The notes beneath the pieces are model-generated. The model was not told where the DNA came from. It saw only the letters and a program-made list of their open reading frames with translations, and did no database searches. A stretch of 55,412 bases of DNA from an uncultured Eubacteriales bacterium. GTDB lineage: Bacteria > Bacillota > Clostridia > Peptostreptococcales > Anaerovoracaceae. Below are positions 17,337 through 26,217 of this stretch, in pieces. Position 1 is the first letter of the stretch. Each line of letters begins with the position of its first letter. Location: NCBI GenBank assembly GCA_902775345.1, contig CACYLW010000011.1:1-55412 (forward strand). Reading direction: 5' to 3'. Both the position numbers and the translations under genes were made by a program.

Positions 17337-19754
17337 CTACGCCCCCTCTCTGAATGCCTTCATGGCACTCTTTGTAAAGATGTGCCTGGAGTATCTGTTG
17401 GCGATAAGGAGCGACATGAGAAGGAGCAGGCATCCCAGGACTCCGTAATCGACCGGAGTCAGGTAATGCAGCAGCTTCATCACAGGAGTAAGATCGTTAT
17501 GCACGAGCTCCTGCAGTATGCCCTTTTTCACGAGCACTACGAAAGCTATGTCCACGCCGTAAGCGATGATCATCATGAGTATGAGCTCAACTCTGAGTAT
17601 TGTGTCAGTGTTGCTCTTGGACGCTCCGAGTATCCTGAGCGTCGAGTAGTACGAATTCCTTGATCTCATGATCAGCCTGATAACAGCATAGGCAATGAAG
17701 AAGAGAATCACGAACTCAAGAAGCAGTCTGCCGTATGTCATGAGATTGAGCACCACGTTGAATCCGCCCGTCATGTCTGTCAGCGAGTCCTTGAGCGCAA
17801 GTGTTGTGAACCCCTTTCCGTTGAGTTCCGCCAGAGTCTCCTCGGAGTCCTGCTCATTTTCCATGTATGCGCTTACCTGGAAGTAGCCTTTGTCGAAGAG
17901 CTTCCTGAAATCATTCTTGCTGATGAATACACAGTTGTAGAACATGTCGTAATCATCTTTAGGTATGCCGAGCAGGTCCTTGCAGTTGTCACTGGTGACC
18001 ACTTTATCAACGGTGTATTTCCCTTCGGACTCGAAGAATCTGTTCTTCACCGTAAGGCTGAAGTCCTTTCCCACGGCCAGCTCATCCGGATAGTAATAAA
18101 TCTGGTCTTCAAGCAGATAGACCGATCCGTCAGGTATCTTTGAAGATGTATAGATGGATCTTTCGTATTCGTTGCTTATGCGCGTACCATTGAAGTCCAG
18201 CTCGGACCTCGACATTGCAGCCATCATGGATATCAGCAGCTCGTTTTCGACCGCGTCACTTGCATATACCGTCGAATAGCCGTAAAGAGCATAGTCGGAA
18301 TCGTCATTCGTTGATTCTTCGATTATGATGCCCGCTATCCTGATCGGTTCAGCGAATTCGTATTTTTGCATCTGACCCATGTCCTTGAGCGTGACTTCCT
18401 GATCGATATATTCATTCGGATCGGCCATGGAAACGTACGCGTCACTCGAAGGGTCTACCTTCAGCACTATTTCATAATCACCTGCCGGCATATGTCCGTA
18501 TGTGAGTTCGCTTTCGTTCACATCCGCGACAGGCATGACCGGACCCTCTACGAAGGCATCACCCATGTTGAAGCTGACTCCGCTGTCGATGGCGAGATCA
18601 TTCTTCACGACTTCCCTGATATTTGCCGTTGACTCTACCGCCGAAAAATCCTCATCAGTAAAGTTGCTCTCGTCTGCTTTTTTGATGATTATCCTGTCAG
18701 AGCTCGAATTGAGGAAGTACGGGTTGTTTCCGAGAAGGTCGCTCTCATGCATGCTGTTCTTCGTAGTAGCGTACTGCGAAAGTACTGCCGTCGAAACGAA
18801 GAAGTACACAATGAAGAGCAGTATGAATTTGGCCGGAAGGTTGAATGTGTTCCTGACTCCGAGGCGGAGTTCCGCGCCCTTGCGCATCTTTCTCGGCGCC
18901 AGCACTTCTCCGTGCTGAGTATCCTTTCCTTCCTCAGCCGCCTGTTCTGCTTTTTCGCTTCTGGCGACACGGCCTTCTCTTTTCTGCGTACCGGCAGCAG
19001 CCGCGTCAGGATCTGCGCTGTATTCACCAACCTCAGCATAATAATCCTCGGCGCTGTTGAGCCGCGAGTGAGAAAGCTTCTTATCCTCGATTATCTTGCC
19101 GTCATACATGGTGAGCTTACGGGTCACATACGGCTCAGCCTGCTCGTAGTTATGCGTTACGATAACCACCAGCCTGTCCGATGAGACCTTTGCAAGCGTT
19201 TCCATTACGCTTTCAGCTGAAGCGCTGTCGAGGTTTCCTGTAGGCTCGTCCGCGACTATTATCGGCGCGTTCTTTGCGAGAGCTCTGGCTATTGCGACAC
19301 GCTGCTTCTGTCCGCCGGAGAGCTTGGACACCTTTGTGCGGCGGTATTTTGTGAGTCCCACGAGCTCTATAAGCTCATTGATGCGTTCCCTGCACTCTCT
19401 CTTTCTTTTTCCGCACAAAAGCATCACGGCCTCTATGTTCTGATAGACCGTGTAGCTGTTTATCAGGTTGAAATCCTGAAAAATGTTTCCTATGTAAGTC
19501 TTACGGTAGATCTCGTAGTCCTCGGTCCCGTATGCAGTGGTATCTTCACCGCACACGAACATCTCGCCCTCTTCATAGGTATCGAGACCGCTAATGACGT
19601 TGAGCAGCGTGGACTTGCCGCTTCCGCTCTCACCGGTTATCGCTACGAATTCACCTATGTCGAGGTCAAGATCGATACGCGAAAAACCCATGCTGACGGA
19701 ATCTTCGCCGGCATAGTACTTCGAGACCTTTCTTAATTCTATGGTATGAGACAA
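17337..19754 (-). CDS. ABC transporter, fused ATPase and FtsX-type permease (first of pair)
   Basis: An 805-aa protein with the same plan as its downstream neighbour: Walker A GESGSGKST, signature LSGGQKQR, Walker B IIVADEPTGNLDS, a charged linker rich in Glu/Lys/Ala (about 230-300), a first membrane helix near residue 310, an extracytoplasmic domain and a C-terminal FtsX domain. It starts at TTG (19754) with GGGAGG 7 nt upstream; an in-frame ATG 36 nt upstream lies before that site and is less likely. The extended -10 promoter at 19801-19806 drives both genes. The two proteins are clearly diverged, which favours a heterodimeric exporter or mechanotransducer. No two-component system adjoins, unlike BceAB/VraFG-type peptide resistance modules. 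Confidence 0.9.
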   Translation of the reverse strand: MSHTIELRKVSKYYAGEDSVSMGFSRIDLDLDIGEFVAITGESGSGKSTLLNVISGLDTYEEGEMFVCGEDTTAYGTEDYEIYRKTYIGNIFQDFNLINSYTVYQNIEAVMLLCGKRKRECRERINELIELVGLTKYRRTKVSKLSGGQKQRVAIARALAKNAPIIVADEPTGNLDSASAESVMETLAKVSSDRLVVIVTHNYEQAEPYVTRKLTMYDGKIIEDKKLSHSRLNSAEDYYAEVGEYSADPDAAAAGTQKREGRVARSEKAEQAAEEGKDTQHGEVLAPRKMRKGAELRLGVRNTFNLPAKFILLFIVYFFVSTAVLSQYATTKNSMHESDLLGNNPYFLNSSSDRIIIKKADESNFTDEDFSAVESTANIREVVKNDLAIDSGVSFNMGDAFVEGPVMPVADVNESELTYGHMPAGDYEIVLKVDPSSDAYVSMADPNEYIDQEVTLKDMGQMQKYEFAEPIRIAGIIIEESTNDDSDYALYGYSTVYASDAVENELLISMMAAMSRSELDFNGTRISNEYERSIYTSSKIPDGSVYLLEDQIYYYPDELAVGKDFSLTVKNRFFESEGKYTVDKVVTSDNCKDLLGIPKDDYDMFYNCVFISKNDFRKLFDKGYFQVSAYMENEQDSEETLAELNGKGFTTLALKDSLTDMTGGFNVVLNLMTYGRLLLEFVILFFIAYAVIRLIMRSRNSYYSTLRILGASKSNTDTILRVELILMMIIAYGVDIAFVVLVKKGILQELVHNDLTPVMKLLHYLTPVDYGVLGCLLLLMSLLIANRYSRHIFTKSAMKAFREGA

Positions 19755-19800
19755 GTTATATCCTCCCTGCCACGATATATGGCACATCATATTCCCGTGT

Positions 19801-19809
19801 ATTATAACA
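19801..19809 (-). promoter_or_regulatory. Promoter of the ABC pair
   Basis: Minus strand extended -10 TGTTATAAT (TATAAT at 19801-19806), with no good -35. A small stem (TGCCA/TGGCA) lies in the leader just before the ribosome site. Confidence 0.5.
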
Positions 19810-19875
19810 TCCGGGGCTGACTCCAGTCTGAATCCTTACAGAATATACATAATGAGCAGGGGCTTCAAAGCACTG

Positions 19876-19905
19876 AAAAAACGGCGCAGAACCATATCTG
19901 CGCCG
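19876..19905 (-). terminator. Terminator of fba
   Basis: Minus strand: CGGCGCAG, 8-nt loop, CTGCGCCG, then TTTTTT. Confidence 0.88.
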
Positions 19906-19944
19906 CCTTTTGTATTACCGTTTCTGATTGACTGCTTCTGATCT

Positions 19945-20913
19945 TTAGATCTTGCCGTCCGATCCGAGTACGTTCACGATCTTGTGAGCTACCATGTCCT
20001 TTACAGCCTGTCTTGCCGGCTTCAGGTACTGACGTGGGTCGAAGTGCTCAGGATGCTCTGCGAAGTACTTGCGGATGTTTCCTGTCATGGCGAGACGGAT
20101 ATCCGAGTCGATGTTGATCTTGCATACTGCAGATCTGGCTGCCTTACGGAGCTGCTCTTCAGGAATACCTACAGCATCAGGCATGTTGCCGCCGTACATA
20201 TTGACCATCTTTACGAATTCCTGTGGAACCGATGAGGATCCGTGGAGAACGATCGGGAATCCCGGCAGTCTCTTTGTTACTTCCTCGAGTACGTCGAAAC
20301 GCAGTGGAGGCGGTACGAGTATGCCTTCTTCGTTTCTTGTGCACTGTGCCGGTGTGAACTTGTATGCACCGTGGGATGTTCCGATCGCGATAGCCAGCGA
20401 ATCGCAGCCTGTTCTGCTTACGAATTCCTCAACCTCTTCAGGTCTTGTATAGCTCTCGTGTCCTGCTTCTACTACTACCTCGTCCTCTACTCCGGCAAGT
20501 GTTCCGAGTTCAGCCTCAACAACTACGCCATGAGCATGGGCATATTCTACTACCTGTTTTGTTACAGCGATATTCTCCTCGAATGGCTTCGAAGACATAT
20601 CGATCATTACCGATGTGAATCCTCCGTCGATGCAGCTCTTGCAAAGCTCGAATGAATCACCGTGGTCAAGGTGAAGTGCAATAGGGATCTCAGGGTTTTC
20701 AATGATTGCAGCCTCTACCAGCTTAACCAGGTATGTATGGTTAGCATAAGCACGCGCGCCCTTTGAAACCTGCAGGATGACCGGGCTCTTGAGTTCGCCG
20801 GCAGCTTCTGTGATACCCTGTACGATCTCCATATTGTTTACGTTGAAAGCTCCGATAGCATAACCGCCGTCATAAGCCTTCTTGAACATTTCGGTTGTTG
20901 TTACGAGTGGCAT
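19945..20913 (-). CDS. fba: Class II fructose-1,6-bisphosphate aldolase
   Basis: A 322-aa zinc-dependent aldolase that cleaves fructose 1,6-bisphosphate to DHAP and glyceraldehyde 3-phosphate in glycolysis and acts in reverse in gluconeogenesis. The signature ALHLDHGDSFE (about 77-87) carries the zinc ligand His and catalytic Asp. Further ligand and loop regions, VEAELGTLAG and VLHGSSS, are intact. The N-terminus (MPLVTTTEMFKKAYDG) and length fit the family, and AAAAAGGAGG precedes the ATG. It is monocistronic between a good promoter and a strong terminator. A close relative such as tagatose-bisphosphate aldolase (GatY/AgaY) cannot be wholly excluded, but stand-alone placement favours Fba. 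Confidence 0.93.
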   Translation of the reverse strand: MPLVTTTEMFKKAYDGGYAIGAFNVNNMEIVQGITEAAGELKSPVILQVSKGARAYANHTYLVKLVEAAIIENPEIPIALHLDHGDSFELCKSCIDGGFTSVMIDMSSKPFEENIAVTKQVVEYAHAHGVVVEAELGTLAGVEDEVVVEAGHESYTRPEEVEEFVSRTGCDSLAIAIGTSHGAYKFTPAQCTRNEEGILVPPPLRFDVLEEVTKRLPGFPIVLHGSSSVPQEFVKMVNMYGGNMPDAVGIPEEQLRKAARSAVCKINIDSDIRLAMTGNIRKYFAEHPEHFDPRQYLKPARQAVKDMVAHKIVNVLGSDGKI

Positions 20914-20948
20914 ATATCTACCTCCTTTTTGCGAAATAACACACTTAT

Positions 20949-20977
20949 ATTTTACCCGTTAAACAGCGCACATTCAA
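20949..20977 (-). promoter_or_regulatory. fba promoter
   Basis: Minus strand -35 TTGAAT (20972-20977), 17-nt spacer, -10 TAAAAT (20949-20954), 36 nt before the start codon. Confidence 0.7.
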
Positions 20978-21002
20978 CCGCAATTGTGCTTCTTTAAAAT
21001 AC

Positions 21003-21174
21003 ATATGGCGAAGGTGCGGCCGGGAACGTCCTCGAAAGCACGAAGCACATGCCGCTTCATCGCTCCTCCGATGGCCCGCGGGAAAGTTCCCGCGGTTCCT
21101 TTCGCCGTCAGAGCGCTGCCGCGGTGTGCTTCTGCACTTTCTGCGGAGTGTTCTCAGCCGCACCTTCGCCATAT
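21003..21174. ncRNA. 172-bp rod-like inverted-repeat element; candidate structured RNA
   Basis: The ends are a perfect 18-bp inverted repeat (21003-21020 with 21157-21174, ATATGGCGAAGGTGCGGC and its complement). Inside, further blocks pair in register: GAAC/GTTC, GAAAG/CTTTC, GAAGCACA/TGTGCTTC and CCGC/GCGG. A 20-nt hairpin CCGCGGGAA-AG-TTCCCGCGG lies at about 21076-21095. The result is a long interrupted rod in a space with no convincing ORF, between nifJ and fba. Such a shape recalls 6S RNA, but I see no conserved 6S sequence and no clear promoter, so the strand and identity are open. A palindromic mobile repeat is an alternative. Confidence 0.45.
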
Positions 21175-21181
21175 AAGTAAG

Positions 21182-21207
21182 AAGAGCCGGTCCGAAGACC
21201 GGCTCCT
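21182..21207 (-). terminator. Probable terminator of nifJ
   Basis: Minus strand: GAGCCGGTC, TTCG loop, GACCGGCTC, followed by TTCTTACTT. The stem is strong and the U-tract weak, 23 nt after the nifJ stop. Confidence 0.65.
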
Positions 21208-21229
21208 TCAATCTGATGTTTCGCCGCGA

Positions 21230-24200
21230 TTAAGCTTCCGGTGCGTAGAAGTCTACGAACTTCTTCAGCTTCTCGTAACGTGCCATTGCAGCTGCCTCGT
21301 TCTCCGCGAAGAGCTTCTCTGCTCTTTCCGGATTCTCTCTGGTCAGTCTGTTGTAACGTGCTTCGTTCTTCAGGAACTCCTGATATCCACCTGCAGGTAC
21401 CTTGCTGTCCAGTGTGAACGGGTTCTTGCCCTCTGCTTTTGCAGCAGGGTTGAATCTGAAGAGGTTCCAGTAACCGCACTCTACGGCCTTCTTCATTTCC
21501 ATCTGGCAGTTCATCATGCCGCCCTTGATGGAGTGCATCTCGCATGGCGAGTAGCCGATGATCAGGGATGGGCCGTCGTAAGCGATAGCTTCGTTCATTG
21601 CCTTCAGAGTCTGGTTCGGATCAGCACCCATAGCTACCTGAGCTACGTATACATAACCGTAAGCCATAGCGATCTGAGACAGTGACTTCTTCTCGATTGC
21701 CTTACCGGCAGCAGCGAACTGTGCTACCTGACCGATGTTGGAAGCCTTGGAAGCCTGTCCGCCTGTGTTGGAGTAAACCTCTGTATCGAATACCATTACG
21801 TTTACGTTCTCGCCGCTTGCGAGTACGTGGTCGAGTCCGCCGTAACCGATATCGTATGCCCAGCCGTCTCCGCCGAAGATCCATACTGTCTTCTCTCCGA
21901 GGAGGTCTTTGCGCGCTACGATCTCAGCTCCGATGCCTGCCTTCTCGAGTGCTGCTGCGAGCTCTTCGCCCTTAGCTCTTGACTCAACAGGATCATTGAA
22001 TACTGCGAACCATGCATCAGCTGCGTCCTTGACCTCTGCAGGTACTCCTGCAGCTACGAGATCTTCAACGTCAGCTTTGATCTTAGCTCTTCTGGCCTTG
22101 ATAGCCATTCTCATGCCGAGACCGTGCTCTGCGTTGTCCTCGAAGAGGGAGTTGTTCCATGCAGGACCGTGTCCGCATGCATCAGTTGTGTAAGGTGCTG
22201 TTGCTCCAGGGCCGCCCCAGATGGAGGAGCATCCTGTTGCGTTGGAGATAAATGTGTGATCTCCGCAAAGCTGTGTGATAAGTCTTGCGTATGAAGTCTC
22301 AGCACACCCTGCGCAGGATCCCGAGAACTCGAGGAGAGGAGTCTTGAACTGCGACTTGATTACGTTGCTGTTGTCTGCGAATTCCTTCTTGACAGATACG
22401 CTCTTTACAGCATAGTCGAAGTTCTTCTGCTCTGGGAGCTGCTCCTCAAGCGGCTTCATTTCCAGTGACTTGGTTGGGCATACTGTTACGCATACTCCGC
22501 ATCCCATACAATCGAGCGGGGATACAGCGAGGCCATATTTATATGCGCCCTTGCTCAGCTTGTGATCAACAGCCTTGAATCCTGCAGGAGCGGCTGCCAT
22601 CTCAGCTTCGTCAAGCAGATATGGTCTGATAGTAGCGTGTGGGCATACGAATGCGCATCTGTTGCACTGTGCGCACTTTGTGCCATCCCATTCAGGAACC
22701 ATAACAGCAACGCCTCTCTTCTCGTATGCGGAAGCTCCGAGTTCCCACTCACCGTCAACGTGTGGCAGGAATGCGGATACAGGCAGGCTGTCTCCATCCA
22801 TGTTGTCGATCGGCATGAGGATGTTCTTGACCTGCTTAACGAGAGCTTCAGGTCCTTCAAGAGCAGCCTTCTCAGCGTCAGCAGCAGGGTTAGCCCACTC
22901 AGCAGGAACATCGATCTTGACGAGAGCGTCAGCACCGGCATCGATAGCCTTGTGGTTCATGTCTACGATATCCTGGCCCTTCTTGAGGTAGGACTTCGTA
23001 GCAGCGTCCTTCATGTACTTGATAGCGTCTGCCTTCGGCAGTACCTCTGCGAGTGAGAAGAATGCGGACTGGAGAGTTGTATTTGTTCTCTTGCCCATTC
23101 CGATCTTAGCGCAGAGATCGATAGCGTCGATGATGTACAGCTGGATGTTGTTCTCAGCGATGTACTTCTTGGCAGCAGCATTGAGGTGATGTCCGACTTC
23201 TTCCGGCTTCCACTGGCAGTTGATGAGGAAGATTCCGCCCGGCTTAACGTCCTGAACGATCTTGAATCCCTTATCAATGTAGGATGGGTTGTGGCAAGCT
23301 ACGAAGTCAGCCTTGTTGATGTAGTATGAGCTCTTGATCGGCTTGTCACCGAATCTCAGGTGGGAAATCGTAACACCGCCTGTCTTCTTGGAGTCATACT
23401 GGAAGTAAGCCTGTACGTACTTGTCTGTGTGGTCTCCGATGATCTTGATGGAGTTCTTGTTGGCTCCGACTGTTCCGTCGCCGCCGAGACCCCAGAACTT
23501 GCACTCGATCGTTCCCGAAGGAGCTGTGATCGGAGCCGGCTTCTCTTCGAGTGAGAGGTTCGTAACGTCATCTACGATGCCGATAGTGAACTTTCTCTTT
23601 GGCTCGTCCTTGAGAAGCTCATCGTAAACTGCGAATACTGATGCCGGAGGAGTATCCTTCGAACCGAGTCCGTAACGTCCGCCGATAACCTTAACGTCGC
23701 TCATTCCTGCCTCAGCGAATGCTGTCATTACGTCGAGGTAGAGTGGCTCGCCGAGAGCACCAGGCTCTTTTGTTCTGTCGAGAACTGCAACTTTCTTGCA
23801 TGTCTTTGGCAGAGCTGCGATCAGCTTGTCTGCTCTGAACGGCCTGTAGAGTCTTACCTTGATGAGACCGACCTTCTCGCCCTTTGCGTTGAGGTAGTCG
23901 ATAACTTCCTCAGCAACGTCGCAGATGGATCCCATGGCGATGATGACTCTGTCAGCATCAGGTGCACCATAGTAATTGAAGAGCTGATAATCTGTTCCGA
24001 GTTTCTCGTTGATCTTGGCCATGTACTTCTCAACAACGTCAGGAACTGCATCATAGAACTTGTTGCATGCTTCTCTGTGCTGGAAGAATACGTCGCCATT
24101 CTCGTGAGATCCTCTCAGATGAGGATGATCAGGATTCAGGCAAGCATCACGGAATGCCTTAACAGCGTCCATGTTGCACATTTCCTTGAGGTCCTCATAG

Positions 24201-24760
24201 TCCCATACAGCGACTTTCTGGATCTCGTGGGATGTTCTGAATCCGTCGAAGAAGTTCAGGAAAGGAACTCTGCCCTCGATAGCAGCCAGGTGAGCTACTG
24301 GAGCGAGGTCCATAACTTCCTGTACGTTGCTCTCTGCGAGCATTGCGAATCCTGTCTGACGGCAAGCGTAAACGTCTGAGTGGTCTCCGAAGATATTCAG
24401 CGCGTGAGTCGAAACTGTACGTGCTGATACATGGAATACTGCCGGCAGAAGTTCACCAGCGATCTTGTACATGTTCGGGATCATCAGGAGAAGTCCCTGG
24501 GAAGCTGTGTAAGTTGTGGTGAGTGCGCCAGCTCCGAGTGAGCCGTGTACAGCACCAGCAGCACCAGCTTCAGACTCCATCTCGACTACCTGTACAGTGG
24601 ATCCGAAGATGTTCTTGCGTCCGGCGGCTGCCCACTGGTCTACATAGTCTGCCATCGGCGAAGACGGAGTGATCGGATAGATTCCGGATACCTCTGTGAA
24701 CGCGTAGGAGACATGTGCAGCAGCGTTGTTGCCGTCCATTGTTTTGAATTGTCTCTTCAT
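21230..24760 (-). CDS. nifJ: Pyruvate:ferredoxin (flavodoxin) oxidoreductase
   Basis: An 1176-aa single-chain PFOR converting pyruvate and CoA to acetyl-CoA, CO2 and reduced ferredoxin in the cytoplasm. The N-terminus has YPITPSSPMAD (domain I). Then come the gamma-like domain (GLGGDGTVGANKNS near 425), two [4Fe-4S] motifs (CAQCNRC and CMGCGVC), and the TPP domain with GCAGCAETSYARL and the GDGWAYDIGYGG Mg/TPP segment. Length matches clostridial PFOR (about 1170-1190). A GGGAGATG ribosome site precedes the ATG. It lies just downstream of ackA in the same direction, with 119 bp between. Together with AckA it fits pyruvate fermentation to acetate, though phosphotransacetylase is not in the window. 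Confidence 0.97.
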   Translation of the reverse strand: MKRQFKTMDGNNAAAHVSYAFTEVSGIYPITPSSPMADYVDQWAAAGRKNIFGSTVQVVEMESEAGAAGAVHGSLGAGALTTTYTASQGLLLMIPNMYKIAGELLPAVFHVSARTVSTHALNIFGDHSDVYACRQTGFAMLAESNVQEVMDLAPVAHLAAIEGRVPFLNFFDGFRTSHEIQKVAVWDYEDLKEMCNMDAVKAFRDACLNPDHPHLRGSHENGDVFFQHREACNKFYDAVPDVVEKYMAKINEKLGTDYQLFNYYGAPDADRVIIAMGSICDVAEEVIDYLNAKGEKVGLIKVRLYRPFRADKLIAALPKTCKKVAVLDRTKEPGALGEPLYLDVMTAFAEAGMSDVKVIGGRYGLGSKDTPPASVFAVYDELLKDEPKRKFTIGIVDDVTNLSLEEKPAPITAPSGTIECKFWGLGGDGTVGANKNSIKIIGDHTDKYVQAYFQYDSKKTGGVTISHLRFGDKPIKSSYYINKADFVACHNPSYIDKGFKIVQDVKPGGIFLINCQWKPEEVGHHLNAAAKKYIAENNIQLYIIDAIDLCAKIGMGKRTNTTLQSAFFSLAEVLPKADAIKYMKDAATKSYLKKGQDIVDMNHKAIDAGADALVKIDVPAEWANPAADAEKAALEGPEALVKQVKNILMPIDNMDGDSLPVSAFLPHVDGEWELGASAYEKRGVAVMVPEWDGTKCAQCNRCAFVCPHATIRPYLLDEAEMAAAPAGFKAVDHKLSKGAYKYGLAVSPLDCMGCGVCVTVCPTKSLEMKPLEEQLPEQKNFDYAVKSVSVKKEFADNSNVIKSQFKTPLLEFSGSCAGCAETSYARLITQLCGDHTFISNATGCSSIWGGPGATAPYTTDACGHGPAWNNSLFEDNAEHGLGMRMAIKARRAKIKADVEDLVAAGVPAEVKDAADAWFAVFNDPVESRAKGEELAAALEKAGIGAEIVARKDLLGEKTVWIFGGDGWAYDIGYGGLDHVLASGENVNVMVFDTEVYSNTGGQASKASNIGQVAQFAAAGKAIEKKSLSQIAMAYGYVYVAQVAMGADPNQTLKAMNEAIAYDGPSLIIGYSPCEMHSIKGGMMNCQMEMKKAVECGYWNLFRFNPAAKAEGKNPFTLDSKVPAGGYQEFLKNEARYNRLTRENPERAEKLFAENEAAAMARYEKLKKFVDFYAPEA

Positions 24761-24879
24761 TCTTTCATCTCCCTTATAAAAGATTTTGAAATTGAGTGAT
24801 AGTTAGTAAAAAAGCACTTTTTTGAAATAATATGGTGAAATAATTATTTCCGTTGGTTGTTTAGCCCCAAACCCTCTTT
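24761..24879 (-). other. nifJ upstream region
   Basis: An A/T-rich 119-bp spacer. It holds the palindromes GAAATAATTATTTC and AAAAAAG-TG-CTTTTTT and no consensus promoter pair that I trust; TATTAT near 24826-24831 could be a -10. Whether nifJ is read through from ackA is undecided. Confidence 0.3.
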
Positions 24880-26076
24880 TTACATGTTTTCTACGAGGGC
24901 CTGTGTATCCTTAGCGATCATCAGCTCTTCGTTGGTCGGGATCACGAATACTCTTACCTTTGAACCTTCGCCTGTGATCTCAACTTCCTTGCCTCTGCAG
25001 TTGTTCTTCTCTTTGTCGATGTAAAGATCCATGAATCCGAGGTTTGCGCAGACCTTCTCTCTCAGCTCGATGTCGTTCTCGCCGATACCTGCTGTGAAGA
25101 CCATGGCATCTACATGACCGAGTTCTGCAGCGTAAGCACCGATGAAGCGCTTAACGGATCTGAGAAGCATTTCTCTTGCAACGTGAGCCTTGTGGTTGCC
25201 CTCAGCCTCTGCCTTTGTTATGTCTCTGCAGTCGCCGGAGATCTCGGAGATAGCGAGGAGTCCGGACTTCTTTGTCATCATGTCTGTGATCTCTTTTACA
25301 GGCATTCCTGTCTGCTCATAGATGAAGCTGACGACTGTAGGGTCGATCGATCCACAGCGTGTTCCCATTACGAGACCTTCGAGCGGCGTGAGGCCCATCG
25401 ATGTATCATAGCACTTTCCGTCCTTGACAGCTGTGATGGAGGAGCCGTTTCCGAGGTGGCATGTGATGACGTTGATGTCCTTGAGATCCTTGCCCATAAG
25501 TTCTGCTACTCTGTTGGCAACATAGCGGTGGCTTGTGCCGTGAGCTCCGTATCTCTGAACATGATACTTCTCGGCATATACCCAAGGAATAGCATAGTAT
25601 TTGCACTCATCAGGCATTGTTCTGTGGAATGTCGTGTCGAATACGACAACGCCCGGTGTGTTCGGGAGAACCTTCTTGCAGGCTCTGATTCCTACGAGTG
25701 CAGGCGGATTGTGGAGAGGTCCGAGCGTGCAGAGTTCTTCGATTCCTGCCTCAACCTCGTCAGTGATGATCTCCGACTTATCGAAGATATATCCTCCCTG
25801 TACGATCCTGTGGCCTACAGCACCGATCTCGTCCATGCTTGAGATAACACCGTGCTCCTTGTCAGTCAGAGCATCGATTACCAGCTGCATTGCAACGCCG
25901 TGATCAGGCAGCGCGATGTCCTTGTCAAATACAGTACCCGCGTCTGTCTTATAATTCATGTGACCGTCTTCGCCGATCCTCTCGCAGAGGCCCTTCGCGA
26001 GAACTGCCTCGTTGTCCATGTTGATCAGCTGATACTTCAGGGATGAACTTCCTGTGTTGACTACCAGAATTATCAT
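24880..26076 (-). CDS. ackA: Acetate kinase
   Basis: A 398-aa ASKHA-fold kinase making ATP and acetate from acetyl phosphate and ADP. The N-terminus VVNTGSSSLKYQLI is the first acetate-kinase signature. The second, GHRIVQGG, is present, as are the phosphate/adenosine loops GNGSSITAV and GIGEND. The length is standard. A GAAAGGA site precedes the ATG by 7 nt. It sits upstream of nifJ on the same strand and downstream of the histidine kinase terminator, which separates the two transcripts. There is no adjacent pta, which is unusual but not rare. Propionate kinase is the only realistic alternative, and the signatures fit AckA better. Confidence 0.96.
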   Translation of the reverse strand: MIILVVNTGSSSLKYQLINMDNEAVLAKGLCERIGEDGHMNYKTDAGTVFDKDIALPDHGVAMQLVIDALTDKEHGVISSMDEIGAVGHRIVQGGYIFDKSEIITDEVEAGIEELCTLGPLHNPPALVGIRACKKVLPNTPGVVVFDTTFHRTMPDECKYYAIPWVYAEKYHVQRYGAHGTSHRYVANRVAELMGKDLKDINVITCHLGNGSSITAVKDGKCYDTSMGLTPLEGLVMGTRCGSIDPTVVSFIYEQTGMPVKEITDMMTKKSGLLAISEISGDCRDITKAEAEGNHKAHVAREMLLRSVKRFIGAYAAELGHVDAMVFTAGIGENDIELREKVCANLGFMDLYIDKEKNNCRGKEVEITGEGSKVRVFVIPTNEELMIAKDTQALVENM

Positions 26077-26100
26077 GTTTTGTTTCCTTTCATTTATAAA

Positions 26101-26149
26101 TTTTTAGACGCAACGTAAGACAGGTGGGCGTCTGAAACGTCGCTAAAAA
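26101..26149 (-). promoter_or_regulatory. Inverted repeat in the ackA leader
   Basis: TTTTTAG (26101-26107) pairs with CTAAAAA (26143-26149), with AGACGC/GCGTCT nested inside. It lies 25 nt upstream of ackA and abuts the upstream terminator. No known riboswitch class was recognised. A promoter for ackA was not found with confidence. Confidence 0.35.
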
Positions 26150-26181
26150 TCCGCATATATTGTATCACAATAATGCGGATT
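26145..26181 (-). terminator. Terminator of the histidine kinase gene
   Basis: Minus strand: AATCCGCAT, then an inner ATTGT/ACAAT stem, ATGCGGATT and TTTAG. It lies 37 nt after the stop at 26218. Confidence 0.8.
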
Positions 26182-26217
26182 TTCTCTACCCTATCGGGAG
26201 TATTATTGCTCTTATTT

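Noticed and set aside
21003-21174. SRP RNA, tmRNA or RNase P RNA
   Set aside because: None of the conserved sequence blocks of these RNAs is present on either strand.
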